Shown here: in pieces, positions 11,855 to 19,637 of the stretch | How the letters are laid out: every line of letters begins with the position of its first letter | Numbering within the stretch: the first letter of the stretch is position 1 | DNA from: Bacteroidales bacterium | Lineage (GTDB): Bacteria; Bacteroidota; Bacteroidia; Bacteroidales; UBA932 | Assembly (NCBI GenBank): GCA_017614795.1 | Contig: JAGABD010000061.1 | Coordinates: forward strand, 1 to 20,503 | Length of the DNA: 20,503 nucleotides | Reading direction: 5' to 3' | Made by a program: the position numbers and the translations under genes | The notes under the pieces: generated by a model | What the model was told of the DNA's origin: nothing | The model's input: only the letters and a program-made list of their open reading frames with translations | Databases searched by the model: none

Positions 11855-13323
11855 GGTTCGAGACCGAGGCCGGCGGCGTATTCGCGCATCAGCGCGTCCG
11901 CTTCCTCGAAATTGTTGCCGATAACGCCGTCGAGGATGGCGTTCTTCACATACTCCTTGATCTGGCCTACGGTGCTGCAGGGCTCCAGGCCGTAGACTTC
12001 CATGATATAGTCGCCCGTGACAGGGTTCTTGAAGTTGCGAAGTGCGTCCTTCGCCTCCACTTCCACGAGCTTGCGCGCCACAAGTTCGAAATTGCCCTTG
12101 ATGCGGGCCACCTTCTCGGGATTCTTGGAGGTTATGTCGGCGCCGCAGAGCAGCATCAGGTCGTCGATGTCGTCGCCCGCGTCGAAAAGCAGCCTGCGCA
12201 CCGCCGAATCGGTGACCTCGTCGTCAACCAGCGCGATGGGCCTCATATGCAGCCAGACCAGCTTTCGCACATATTTCAGCTTCTCGTCCTGGGGGAGTTT
12301 GAGTTCCGCGAAAACCTTGGGAACTATCCTGCTTCCAACAACGTCGTGCCCGTGGAAAGTCCATCCGAGCTTGTCGTCGTAACGTTTCACCTGAGCCTTG
12401 CCGGCATCGTGCAGAAGCGCGGCCCAGCGCAGCCAGAGATTGGGGCTTCCGCCCTGCCAGCCGACCGTGTCGGGCTGTTCGAAAGATGCCTTCACGTCAG
12501 CCGCCGCAACATTGTCCAGCACCATAAGGGTGTGCGAGAAGATGTCCTTGTGCCCGTGTCCGTCGATGGTCTCCACGCCCTTGAGCGCGGAAAGGCAGGG
12601 GAATATGTAGGGCAGGAGCCCGGTCTCGTCCAGAAGCCTGAAGGCCATCGAAGGCCTGTCGCAGACAAGCATTTTGTTGAATTCCTCGGCGATGCGTTCG
12701 CGGGAGAGGATTTCTAGGCGCGGGGCCATCCTCTTCATTGATTCGAGGGATTCTTCAACTATGCGGAAGCGCTGCGAGGGGGTGCTTAGCTTGGTCGCGA
12801 AACGCACGGCCCTGAGCATGCGCAGAGGGTCGTCGGAATAGGTGGTGTCGGGTTCGAGGGGAGTGCGGATGATGCCTTCGGCGAGGTCGCGTATGCCGCC
12901 GAACGGGTCGACCAGCGCGCCGTAATCCTCTTCATTGAGCGAAAAAGCCATCGCGTTGATGGTGAAATCGCGCCTCAGCTGGTCGTCGCGAAGGGTTCCG
13001 TTCTCCACGATGGGCTTGCGGGACTCGCGCCTGTAGGACTCCTTGCGGGCGCCCACGAACTCGATTTCGTCGCCTTCGTAGTGCAGCATCGCCGTGCCGA
13101 AATTCTTGAAATACGACACGTACCTGTCGGTTTTCTCTCCTACAGCCCTGGCGAAGTCGATTCCGCTGCCTTCAACTACTATGTCGATGTCGGAGCACGG
13201 CCTGCCCAGGAAGCAGTCGCGCACGTATCCGCCTATGGCGAAAGCGCGTACGCCCCGTTCCTTTGCCGTCTCCCGCACGATGCGGAAGATCTCCTTGTCG
13301 ACATATTGTTCCAGACTGTTCAT
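11845..13323 (-). CDS. CCA-adding tRNA nucleotidyltransferase / poly(A) polymerase family, with HD domain
   Basis: The 492-residue protein has a class II nucleotidyltransferase head with GGYVRD (31-36) and the catalytic D45-x-D47 in CSDIDIVV, then RRDFTINAMA (117-126) and DPLRMLRAVRFA (165-176). It is followed by an HD phosphohydrolase-like domain with HGHKDIFSHTLMVLD (256-270) and LLHDAGK (303-309). It adds or repairs the CCA end of tRNAs, and may be a poly(A) polymerase instead. The neighbouring tRNA-Ser gene lacks an encoded CCA, so such activity is needed. ATG 13323 overlaps the preceding stop in a TCAT (ATGA) 4-bp junction and its own end overlaps the recombinase GTG by 10 bp. The HD domain is as in most Bacteroidota homologues. 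Confidence 0.9.
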   Translation of the reverse strand: MNSLEQYVDKEIFRIVRETAKERGVRAFAIGGYVRDCFLGRPCSDIDIVVEGSGIDFARAVGEKTDRYVSYFKNFGTAMLHYEGDEIEFVGARKESYRRESRKPIVENGTLRDDQLRRDFTINAMAFSLNEEDYGALVDPFGGIRDLAEGIIRTPLEPDTTYSDDPLRMLRAVRFATKLSTPSQRFRIVEESLESMKRMAPRLEILSRERIAEEFNKMLVCDRPSMAFRLLDETGLLPYIFPCLSALKGVETIDGHGHKDIFSHTLMVLDNVAAADVKASFEQPDTVGWQGGSPNLWLRWAALLHDAGKAQVKRYDDKLGWTFHGHDVVGSRIVPKVFAELKLPQDEKLKYVRKLVWLHMRPIALVDDEVTDSAVRRLLFDAGDDIDDLMLLCGADITSKNPEKVARIKGNFELVARKLVEVEAKDALRNFKNPVTGDYIMEVYGLEPCSTVGQIKEYVKNAILDGVIGNNFEEADALMREYAAGLGLEPCK

Positions 13324-13712
13324 TTGGTCATCTCGTCCCAGGAGGGAAGATGGTCCGCGGCTGCGAAACCGTCCCCGTTCCTTTTATAAACATAGGTGCT
13401 CTTTCCGTTCGTGAGCATTATCCAGTCCACTCCGAGCACGCCGTGATAAAGCAGGGCCTGTTCGGCCGTGAGCGGCCCGAGAGTCACGTCCGGGCGCTTG
13501 CACTCCACGATCGCGACGGGGGAGAGGTCGCGGCGGTAGACCACGATGTCCGCCCGAAGGGGCTTCTGCCCGAAGACGAGGGAAACCTCGCTCATCATCA
13601 TATGCAGAGGCACTCCGGCACTCTCCTTCAGCGTGCCGATGAACCACTGGCGCACCTTCTCCTCGGGTGTGGCGGCCACTTCTTTCTTTCGCAGCGGGTC
13701 GAAGTATGTCAT
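13320..13712 (-). CDS. orphan type I restriction HsdR N-terminal-domain protein (PD-(D/E)xK fold)
   Basis: The 130-residue protein is only the N-terminal nuclease-like domain of type I restriction R subunits. It has EEKVRQWFIGTLKE near 17-30, ADIVVYRR (D55), VAIVECKRP (E70, K72), LGPLTAEQALLY and the final strand MLTNGKSTYVYK. D55 with E70-C-K72 is a complete PD-(D/E)xK active site, so it could be a nuclease. It lacks the helicase and motor domains, and no specificity or methylase subunit is nearby, so it is not a restriction system. It sits between holA and the CCA enzyme with 4-bp overlaps (ATGA) on both sides, which argues for a conserved housekeeping role in DNA or RNA metabolism. Proteins of this type are common in Bacteroidota next to holA; their job is unknown to me. 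Confidence 0.85.
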   Translation of the reverse strand: MTYFDPLRKKEVAATPEEKVRQWFIGTLKESAGVPLHMMMSEVSLVFGQKPLRADIVVYRRDLSPVAIVECKRPDVTLGPLTAEQALLYHGVLGVDWIMLTNGKSTYVYKRNGDGFAAADHLPSWDEMTK

Positions 13713-14749
13713 AGCGAGAGGATTTTAACCACCAGTTCGACCAGAAGCTCTCCCTGGGAGGTCGCTCCGCCGTCTCCGCCCTTGCCGAGGTAGTCGTACT
13801 CGCACAGCAGGGCCATTATGGCCATCGTCGCCTTCATCCCGTAATTGTGCGCTGCGGCGTCGTATTCGCGGAAGAAGTATGGGTTGCCCAGCAGCCGTCC
13901 CTTCTCATCGGGCGAGGGATAGGGGTTGGACTGCAGCAGGGCGTGATATTTCAGAAGCTTGTAGAAAGACACGTAGAGCATGCTCACCGCCATAGGCATG
14001 GCGAAACGCGCTCCGTCGCCGATGCGGGCCGCTATCTTCAGGGCCTTGGGCCCGTTGCGGTAGAAAAGCTCCTTCGTGAGCTCGAAGACGCTGAACTCGC
14101 GGGAGATGCCTACGTTCTTCTCGATGTCCGCCACGCCCACGTTCTTGGTGCCTTCGGGGAGATTCTTCAGCAACTTGTCGGTCTCGGCGGCGATGCGGCT
14201 GAGGTCGGTGCCGGTGGATTCTCCCAGAAGCGCGGCGGCCCTCGGATCGATGTTCAGGCCCCTGGAGGCGTAGTATTCGCCTATCCACCTGGCGAGCTCG
14301 TAGTCGCGCAGGGCGTTGGATTCCAGCACCACGCCATTCTCCTTGACGGCCTTGTAGAGGCTCTTGCGCTTGTCTGCGCCGGCTCCGTGCATAAGGATCA
14401 CCAGCACGGTGCTGTCGAGAGGGCTCTCGCAGTAGACGGAAAGCTGCTCCAGGTCTTTCATAAGCTGGGCCTCCTTCACCACCACGAGCTGCCTGTCGGC
14501 CATCATGGGGAAGCGCCTCGCGGCCGTTATCACCTGCTCGGCATTGACGTCGGCGCCGTAGCATACGGTCTCGTTGAAATCCTTGCCGAACTCGTCGATG
14601 CAGTTGTCCAGGATGGCCTTGCACAGCAGGTCGGGGTAATACGGCTCGTCTCCCATCAGAAGGTAGACGGGCTTGAATACTCCCGCCTTAGCCTCCTCTA
14701 TGAGAGCCTTGCACTGCTGCGCCGCATTTGCCTTTTCCTGCTTTGCCAT
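13709..14749 (-). CDS. holA: DNA polymerase III delta subunit
   Basis: The 346-residue protein starts MAKQEKANAAQQCKALIEEA. It contains FKPVYLLMGDEPYYPDLLCKAI (the HolA entry motif), TVLVILMHGAGADKRKSLYKAVKENG, an LLGESTGTDLSRIAAETDKLL helix pair and VFELTKELFYRNGPKAL. These are hallmarks of the delta subunit, which opens the sliding clamp within the clamp-loader complex. The fold is AAA+-like without a Walker A, as expected for delta. The open frame reaches to 15010, but ATG 14749 is taken because the -7 box TATCTTTG (14764-14757 on the minus strand) ends 8 nt before it and the upstream part would lie inside the divergent ABC gene. It is the first gene of the five-gene operon and overlaps the next by 4 bp. 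Confidence 0.88.
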   Translation of the reverse strand: MAKQEKANAAQQCKALIEEAKAGVFKPVYLLMGDEPYYPDLLCKAILDNCIDEFGKDFNETVCYGADVNAEQVITAARRFPMMADRQLVVVKEAQLMKDLEQLSVYCESPLDSTVLVILMHGAGADKRKSLYKAVKENGVVLESNALRDYELARWIGEYYASRGLNIDPRAAALLGESTGTDLSRIAAETDKLLKNLPEGTKNVGVADIEKNVGISREFSVFELTKELFYRNGPKALKIAARIGDGARFAMPMAVSMLYVSFYKLLKYHALLQSNPYPSPDEKGRLLGNPYFFREYDAAAHNYGMKATMAIMALLCEYDYLGKGGDGGATSQGELLVELVVKILSL

Positions 14750-14756
14750 ACCTTTA

Positions 14757-14764
14757 CAAAGATA
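14757..14764 (-). promoter_or_regulatory. -7 box of the holA operon
   Basis: TATCTTTG read on the minus strand. The distance of 8 nt to ATG 14749 implies a leader of only a few bases. No clear -33 element was found. Confidence 0.5.
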
Positions 14765-14775
14765 GTAAAAATTGC

Positions 14776-14783
14776 TATATTTG
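14776..14783 (+). promoter_or_regulatory. -7 box of the ABC / 5'-nucleotidase operon
   Basis: TATATTTG, 24 bp before ATG 14808 and only 11 bp from the holA -7 box on the other strand, so the two divergent promoters must compete for space. Confidence 0.55.
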
Positions 14784-14807
14784 TAAGAATTAAAAACGCA
14801 TACGCTT

Positions 14808-15668
14808 ATGGCAATAATCGAATGCAGGGAAGTCTGCAAGAATTTCGGGGAGAAAGTGGCTCTCGACCACGTCAGCCTCAGTATTCCCGAAGGCCGGATA
14901 TTCGGTCTGCTGGGCCCCAACGGAGCCGGCAAGACCACACTTATCCGCATTATCAACCGCATTACCATCCCCACCGGGGGAGATGTCCTCTTCAAAGGAA
15001 GGCCCATCACCCAGAAGGATGTCGAGAAGATAGGATATATGCCCGAGGAACGCGGCCTCTATCGCAAGATGAAGGTGGGAGAACAGGCGCTGTACCTTGC
15101 CCAGCTCAAGGGAATGAGCCGTCCCGAGGCCCTGAAAGCGCTCAAGGAGTGGTTCATCCGCTTCGGCATCCAGGACTGGTGGAACAAGAAGGTTGAGGAG
15201 CTCTCCAAGGGTATGGCCCAGAAGCTCCAGTTCATCACCACGGTGGTCCACAAGCCCTCGCTGATGATACTCGACGAGCCGTTCTCCGGATTCGACCCGG
15301 TCAACGCCGAGACCATCCGCCAGGAAATCCTGAGGCTCAAGGCCGAAGGCGCCACGATAATCCTTTCCACCCATAACATGGAAAGCGTCGAGGAGCTTTG
15401 CGACGACATCGCGCTCATCAACAAGAGCAAGCTGGTCGTCACGGGCGAACTCGCCGAAATCCGCCGCCGTTACGGCAACGACAACATCGAACTCGTCTAC
15501 ACCGACGCCGAAGGCCGCCACACCGAGGTCCTGCCCCGCGAGACGGACGGACGCGCCACACTGCAGTCGTACATCGAAAAGGGCGTTCAGATCAACGCCT
15601 ACCGCGAGCTGATGCCCCGTATGAACGACATTTTCATCAAACTTGTAACAGGGGAGGACAGAATATGA
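14808..15668 (+). CDS. ABC transporter ATP-binding protein (NatA-like)
   Basis: The 286-residue ATPase has Walker A GPNGAGKTT (36-44), Q-loop region YMPEERGLY (77-85), signature ELSKGM (131-136), Walker B LMILDEP (152-158), D-loop SGFD and the switch His H189 in STHN. The signature is the SKGM form typical of ABC-2 exporters such as NatA. An accessory domain of about 75 residues follows. It should power the permease encoded by the next gene, whose ATG overlaps its stop by 4 bp (ATGA at 15665-15668). Substrate unknown; family members export Na+, drugs, peptides or lipids. The promoter shares a 58-bp space with holA. Confidence 0.92.
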   Translation: MAIIECREVCKNFGEKVALDHVSLSIPEGRIFGLLGPNGAGKTTLIRIINRITIPTGGDVLFKGRPITQKDVEKIGYMPEERGLYRKMKVGEQALYLAQLKGMSRPEALKALKEWFIRFGIQDWWNKKVEELSKGMAQKLQFITTVVHKPSLMILDEPFSGFDPVNAETIRQEILRLKAEGATIILSTHNMESVEELCDDIALINKSKLVVTGELAEIRRRYGNDNIELVYTDAEGRHTEVLPRETDGRATLQSYIEKGVQINAYRELMPRMNDIFIKLVTGEDRI

Positions 15669-17032
15669 ATTTCCGCACTATAAATCTGGTAATCGGACGC
15701 GAGTACACCACCCGTGTCAAGAAGAAATCCTTCCTCATCCTCACCTTCGTGGTGCCCATCCTCTTCGCGGTGATGTGCAGCCTGCCTACCATCCTTATGC
15801 TCAACACCAAGGAAAAGAAGCAGGTTGTGGCCGTGGTGGACAATTCGGGCATAGTGATGCCCTGGCTCGAAAGCGGCGAGGCGGCGGAATACCGCGACTT
15901 CAGCGCCAGCGACCCCGACAGCCTCAAGAGCAGCCTGGAGGCGCTCGGAATAGACGTGCTCGTGCAGATTAGCCCCGTCGACTCGGCGGCTTCCGTGTCG
16001 GTGCAGACCTACAGCAAGAAGCCCGCGGGCGTGGACTTCTCCGAGGCGCTCCGTTCCAAGGTGAACAAGGCGGTGGAGGACTACCGCATCCGCAGCTACA
16101 ACATAGCGGGTCTAGACAAGATACTCAAGGACGTCAAGGCCGATGTCAGGGTGAAGGAGTTCACCCTCGGCGAGGACGGCCGCGAAACAGTCTCGGAATC
16201 GGGCATCTATATGGCCGTGTCGATGATTCTGGGTATGATCATCTATATGTTCATAGCCATCTTCGGCGGAATGGTGATGGGCTCGGTCATCGAGGAGAAG
16301 TCTTCCCGCGTGATTGAAGTCATCGTTTCGTCGGTGAAGGCCATCGACCTGATGTTCGGCAAGATAATAGGCATCGCCCTGGTGGCCCTGACGCAGTTCC
16401 TGCTGTGGATAATCCTTACCGGAGTGCTGCTCTTCGCGGGCAACGCCATCTTCGGCCTGGGCGATATGGTGAAGGCCGCAAGTCCCGACAAGACGGCGCA
16501 GATGATGCAGATGGCCGCTCCCGGAATGGACGCCGCCACCCTCGACCTCAGCGCCGTGACGGCCCAGGAGCCCGACGAACTGTCGGTAATCGTGACCACT
16601 CTCGCCAACATCCCCTGGGGAACCCTCATAGGATGCTTCCTGGTGTTCTTCCTTCTCGGATACCTGCTCTACGCATCGGTGTTCGCTGCGATAGGCTCCG
16701 CGGTCGAGAACGAGGCGGACAGCACGCAGCTGCAGCTGCCCGCCACCATACCTCTGGTCCTAGGCTTCTTCATCGCCTTCATCGCAATGCGCAACCCTTA
16801 CAGCGGAATAGTGTGGTGGGGCTCGATGATACCTTTCACTTCGCCCATCGTGATGCTCTCGCGCATCCCTTACGGCGTTCCCGCTTGGGAGATCCTGCTT
16901 TCCGTGGCGCTGCTGGTGGTCACCTTCGCGGCGATCGCCTGGGCCTCGGCCAAGATCTACAAGGCGGGCATCCTCATCTTCGGTCAGAAATCAACCTGGA
17001 AAGACCTCTGGAAATGGTTAAAGCAAAAGTAA
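15665..17032 (+). CDS. ABC-2 type transporter permease (NatB-like)
   Basis: The 455-residue protein starts MNFRTINLVIGREYTTRVKKKSF, which is the usual beginning of this permease family. Membrane span 1 covers about 22-45, a soluble periplasmic domain of about 130 residues follows, then five or so spans from IYMFIAIFGGMVMGSVIEEKSSRVIEVI to the end. The EEKSSRVIEV motif is conserved in ABC-2 permeases of the NatB/DrrB kind. A further soluble insert of about 60 residues lies between the third and fourth spans. ATG 15665 is preceded 7 nt earlier by GGAGG (15653-15657), which rejects the longer open frame from 15398. It forms the exporter with the preceding ATPase. The following lipoprotein gene starts 19 bp inside its 3' end, so all four genes are one operon. 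Confidence 0.9.
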   Translation: MNFRTINLVIGREYTTRVKKKSFLILTFVVPILFAVMCSLPTILMLNTKEKKQVVAVVDNSGIVMPWLESGEAAEYRDFSASDPDSLKSSLEALGIDVLVQISPVDSAASVSVQTYSKKPAGVDFSEALRSKVNKAVEDYRIRSYNIAGLDKILKDVKADVRVKEFTLGEDGRETVSESGIYMAVSMILGMIIYMFIAIFGGMVMGSVIEEKSSRVIEVIVSSVKAIDLMFGKIIGIALVALTQFLLWIILTGVLLFAGNAIFGLGDMVKAASPDKTAQMMQMAAPGMDAATLDLSAVTAQEPDELSVIVTTLANIPWGTLIGCFLVFFLLGYLLYASVFAAIGSAVENEADSTQLQLPATIPLVLGFFIAFIAMRNPYSGIVWWGSMIPFTSPIVMLSRIPYGVPAWEILLSVALLVVTFAAIAWASAKIYKAGILIFGQKSTWKDLWKWLKQK

Positions 17033-17844
17033 TTGCCGCGATTCTCGCGCTGGCGGCGCTGACCGCCTGCGCTTCGGGCGGCTTCAAGTGGCAGAAGCAT
17101 ATTATGGACGGCAGCCGCACCGGGGTGAAATGCCCTTCGGTGGACAATGTGCCCCAGACGCTGGGTACGGTCGAAAACGGAGTCTACACGGCTCCCAACG
17201 GCCGTGTGTTCGAAGGCGGAAGCACTCCTGCCGTGGCCGAGGCTCTCATCGGAGTGCAGCCGGATATGGCCCGCCTCAAGGAGGTGATAGCCTATGCGCC
17301 CGAGGACCTCGTACGCACCAAACCCGAGTGCGCCCTGTTCGACTTCATTGCGGACCGGCTCGCCGCCGATGTGGCGAAGGTTACCGGACGGCGCGTCGAC
17401 TTCGCATTCACCAATACGGGCGGCATCCGCGTGGACATTCCCGCCGGCGACGTGCTGCTGGACGACCTGGTGTCGATGCTGCCGTTCAAGAACTATCTGA
17501 CCTGGGTGGAACTCAAGGGAAGCGACCTGCGCGCCGTGCTGGAATATATGGCCGAGACCAAGCCCCAGTGCATTTCGGGCGGCCGCGTCGTAATCAAGGG
17601 CGGCAAGCTTGTCAGCGCTGAAATATGGGGAGAGCCGCTCGACGACGAACGCGTCTACGGCGTGGCGACCATCGACTTCCTCCTGGACGGGGGAGACGGC
17701 TTTAAGCTGGCCCGCAACGCCCGCGACTATGTGATTACCGACGTGCTGATAGGCGACGCGGTCCTTGCAGACGTGCGCGCCCTCACGGCGGCGGGCAAGT
17801 ATCTGGAATACAAGACCGACGGTCGAATGAAAGTGGAGGACTAG
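17014..17844 (+). CDS. lipoprotein, 5'-nucleotidase C-terminal domain (UshA-type)
   Basis: The 276-residue product has a lipoprotein signal (ALAALTAC, Cys at 19) and one 5'-nucleotidase C-terminal domain: FAFTNTGGIRVDIPAGDV, VSMLPFKNYLTWVELKGSDL, ISGGRVVIKGGKL and YGVATIDFLLDGGDGF. The N/TGGIR loop and the GGDGF loop line the nucleotide-binding face in UshA. In UshA this domain is the second half of one polypeptide; here it is a separate gene lying upstream of the metallophosphatase half (next gene, 3 bp later). ATG 17014 is the start giving a signal peptide; an open frame from 16405 is not the true start. The start overlaps the permease stop by 19 bp. It probably works in the periplasm with its partner to dephosphorylate nucleotides. 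Length is normal for Bacteroidota homologues. Confidence 0.88.
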   Translation: MVKAKVIAAILALAALTACASGGFKWQKHIMDGSRTGVKCPSVDNVPQTLGTVENGVYTAPNGRVFEGGSTPAVAEALIGVQPDMARLKEVIAYAPEDLVRTKPECALFDFIADRLAADVAKVTGRRVDFAFTNTGGIRVDIPAGDVLLDDLVSMLPFKNYLTWVELKGSDLRAVLEYMAETKPQCISGGRVVIKGGKLVSAEIWGEPLDDERVYGVATIDFLLDGGDGFKLARNARDYVITDVLIGDAVLADVRALTAAGKYLEYKTDGRMKVED

Positions 17845-17847
17845 GCG

Positions 17848-18651
17848 ATGAAAAGGATTCTTTACATTATTGCGGTGGCTGTTCTCGCGCTTTCCTGCGC
17901 CAGGCAGCCCAGGCTGGTGATTCTTCACTGCAACGATACCCACAGCCATTTCGACCCGATGCGCGGCGGTTCCGCCGACGGACGGGGAGGCATAATCGAG
18001 CGCGCCGCCTTCGTGGACAGCGTCCGTGCCCTATATGGCGACGACAAAGTGCTGCTGGTGCACGCCGGCGACTTCCATCAGGGTACTTCGTACTATAGCG
18101 AACTGCGCGGCAGCCTCGAAGGGAAGATGGTGAACGCCCTCCGATACGACTGCCTGACTCTCGGCAACCACGAACTTGACGGCGGCATCGAGGATCTGGC
18201 GGACAGGCTGTCGAAGATAGAATGCCCCGTGGTATGCGCCAACTGCGTGTTCCCCGAGGTTCTTCAGAAAGAGATTGCACCTTATGTCGTGATCGAGAAA
18301 GCCGGCCTTCGCATAGGCATACTCGGCTTCGAGAGCGAAATCGACAAGATGGTGGCGGCGCCCATCGCCCAGCGCATCATCCAGTTCGACAACGTCGAGA
18401 CAGTGAACAAGTACATTCCGGTCCTTCGCGACTTCGAGCGCTGCGATCTTGTGATACTGCTCAGCCATATGGGCTACGACGTGGACCAGGAGGTGATACC
18501 GCAGACGCGCGGCGTGGACCTCGTGATAGGCGGCCACACCCACACTTTCGTGGACGGTTTCATCTATGTAAAGGATCTCGACGGGAAGAAGGTTCCAATC
18601 ATCACCGACGGCTGTTTCGGCGTCGAAATGGGCGAAATCAAAGTATATTGA
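17848..18651 (+). CDS. lipoprotein metallophosphatase, 5'-nucleotidase N-terminal domain (UshA-type)
   Basis: The 267-residue product has a lipoprotein signal (VLALSC, Cys at 17) and the calcineurin-like catalytic domain of 5'-nucleotidases. Motifs are HCNDTHSHFDP (D30, H32), VHAGDFHQGT, LTLGNHELDGG (the NHE ligand motif), LLSHMGYD and IGGHTHTF. All di-metal ligands are present, so it should hydrolyse phosphate esters of nucleotides in the periplasm. The substrate-binding C-terminal half is supplied by the previous gene. GGAGG (17835-17839) lies 8 nt before ATG 17848, a rare clear Shine-Dalgarno here. The gene ends 14 bp inside the 3' end of the convergent yicC-family gene, with no terminator in between. 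Confidence 0.9.
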   Translation: MKRILYIIAVAVLALSCARQPRLVILHCNDTHSHFDPMRGGSADGRGGIIERAAFVDSVRALYGDDKVLLVHAGDFHQGTSYYSELRGSLEGKMVNALRYDCLTLGNHELDGGIEDLADRLSKIECPVVCANCVFPEVLQKEIAPYVVIEKAGLRIGILGFESEIDKMVAAPIAQRIIQFDNVETVNKYIPVLRDFERCDLVILLSHMGYDVDQEVIPQTRGVDLVIGGHTHTFVDGFIYVKDLDGKKVPIITDGCFGVEMGEIKVY

Positions 18652-19540
18652 GACTCTGCTCGCGAATCTTCTCGAGCTCGTCTTTCATGCGGACCACGGC
18701 CTTCTGGATAAGGGCGTGGTTCGCTTTGCTTCCGGTGGTGTTGATCTCGCGGCCCATCTCCTGCACTATGAATCCCAGCTTCTTGCCGGGGCAGGGCTCG
18801 TTCGAGATGGTGTCAAGGAAGTACTTGCAGTGCTGGCGCAGGCGCACCTTCTCCTCGTTGATGTCGTATTTCTCGAGATAGAAAATCATCTCCTGCTCGA
18901 AACGCTCGGCGTCCAGCTTGACGTGGAGGTCATCGGCGGCTGAAACAATCTTGTCCTTGATGGTCTGGATGCGCTCGGCCTCGTGGGATTCCACCTCGTT
19001 CTCGAGCTCCAGGATATTGTGGATGCGGCCCGTGACGTCCTTCACGAGGGCTTCTCCTTCCTTGGCGCGATACTCCTTGACGGCGGCGAGGGCCTTGTCG
19101 AAGCCGGCTTCAACCTCGGGCCAGTTGCTCTCGTCGATGACGTCGGCCTTGTGCGAATCCAGCACGTCGGGAAAACGCAGTATGGCCGCCAGCAGTTCAT
19201 TGTTCATGCGGTCGGAGGCCTCCAGGCTGCCCATTGCAAAGCCGGGAAGCTCATCGCGCAGGTCTTTTATCTGCCTGTAATACTCCTTTACTGCACCCGC
19301 ATTGATTGCCTTGACGTTCTCGCTTCCGGCCGCTTCAAGGTTGACGAACACGTCGATTGTGCCGCGCACGAGGGCTTCTGCTATCTTCTGCCTCAGGGGC
19401 AGTTCTTTTTCCTTGGGGATGAGGGGGCTCTTGATGCTGATGTCGGTGCCTTTGCCGTTGAGGCTGCGGATTTCTATGCTGAGTTTTCCGGCGGCGAGGG
19501 CCACTTCGGCCTTGCCATATCCTGTCATCGAATAAACCAT
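18638..19540 (-). CDS. YicC-family endoribonuclease
   Basis: The 300-residue protein begins MVYSMTGYGKAE and has LSIEIRSLNGKGTDISIKSP, LRQKIAEALVRGTIDVFVNLE, GEALVKDVTGRI and the conserved C-terminal stretch GRKLGF-like (GKKLGFIVQEMGREINTTGSKA). The final motif with its Glu residues is the family hallmark. YicC proteins are hexameric Mn-dependent endoribonucleases that cut some small RNAs and mRNAs. Length is close to the usual 290. ATG 19540 is 5 nt after the -7 box (TATTTTTG, 19552-19545), so the message is nearly leaderless like that of the GH16 gene. The coding 3' end overlaps the convergent nucleotidase gene by 14 bp. It is divergent from glnS, with 97 bp between. Confidence 0.9.
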   Translation of the reverse strand: MVYSMTGYGKAEVALAAGKLSIEIRSLNGKGTDISIKSPLIPKEKELPLRQKIAEALVRGTIDVFVNLEAAGSENVKAINAGAVKEYYRQIKDLRDELPGFAMGSLEASDRMNNELLAAILRFPDVLDSHKADVIDESNWPEVEAGFDKALAAVKEYRAKEGEALVKDVTGRIHNILELENEVESHEAERIQTIKDKIVSAADDLHVKLDAERFEQEMIFYLEKYDINEEKVRLRQHCKYFLDTISNEPCPGKKLGFIVQEMGREINTTGSKANHALIQKAVVRMKDELEKIREQSLNIL

Positions 19541-19544
19541 AGCG

Positions 19545-19552
19545 CAAAAATA
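19545..19552 (-). promoter_or_regulatory. -7 box of the yicC-family gene, nearly leaderless
   Basis: TATTTTTG on the minus strand, with the same box and the same 5-nt distance to the ATG as at the GH16 gene. No clear -33 element is seen upstream. Confidence 0.5.
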
Positions 19553-19584
19553 GCAAAAATCCCATTAAAAAACGCCTGCGTTCG

Positions 19585-19616
19585 TTGTCATTTTCAGCAT
19601 CCTTTAATTATATTTG
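19585..19616 (+). promoter_or_regulatory. promoter of glnS
   Basis: TTG at 19585-19587, a 21-bp spacer and TATATTTG at 19609-19616. The leader would be about 17 nt to ATG 19638. Confidence 0.65.
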
Positions 19617-19637
19617 CAAGTTATTAGAATCTAGTGT

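Noticed and set aside
11839..12717. 292-codon plus-strand frame antisense to the CCA enzyme
   Set aside because: No recognisable domain; the minus-strand nucleotidyltransferase/HD motifs explain the region.
13320..13712. Type I restriction-modification system
   Set aside because: Only the HsdR N-terminal domain exists, with no helicase part, HsdM or HsdS in the window.
13847..15196. 449-codon plus-strand frame antisense to holA and running into the ABC gene
   Set aside because: Composition is a mirror of holA and it has no motifs; holA and the ABC ATPase are unmistakable.
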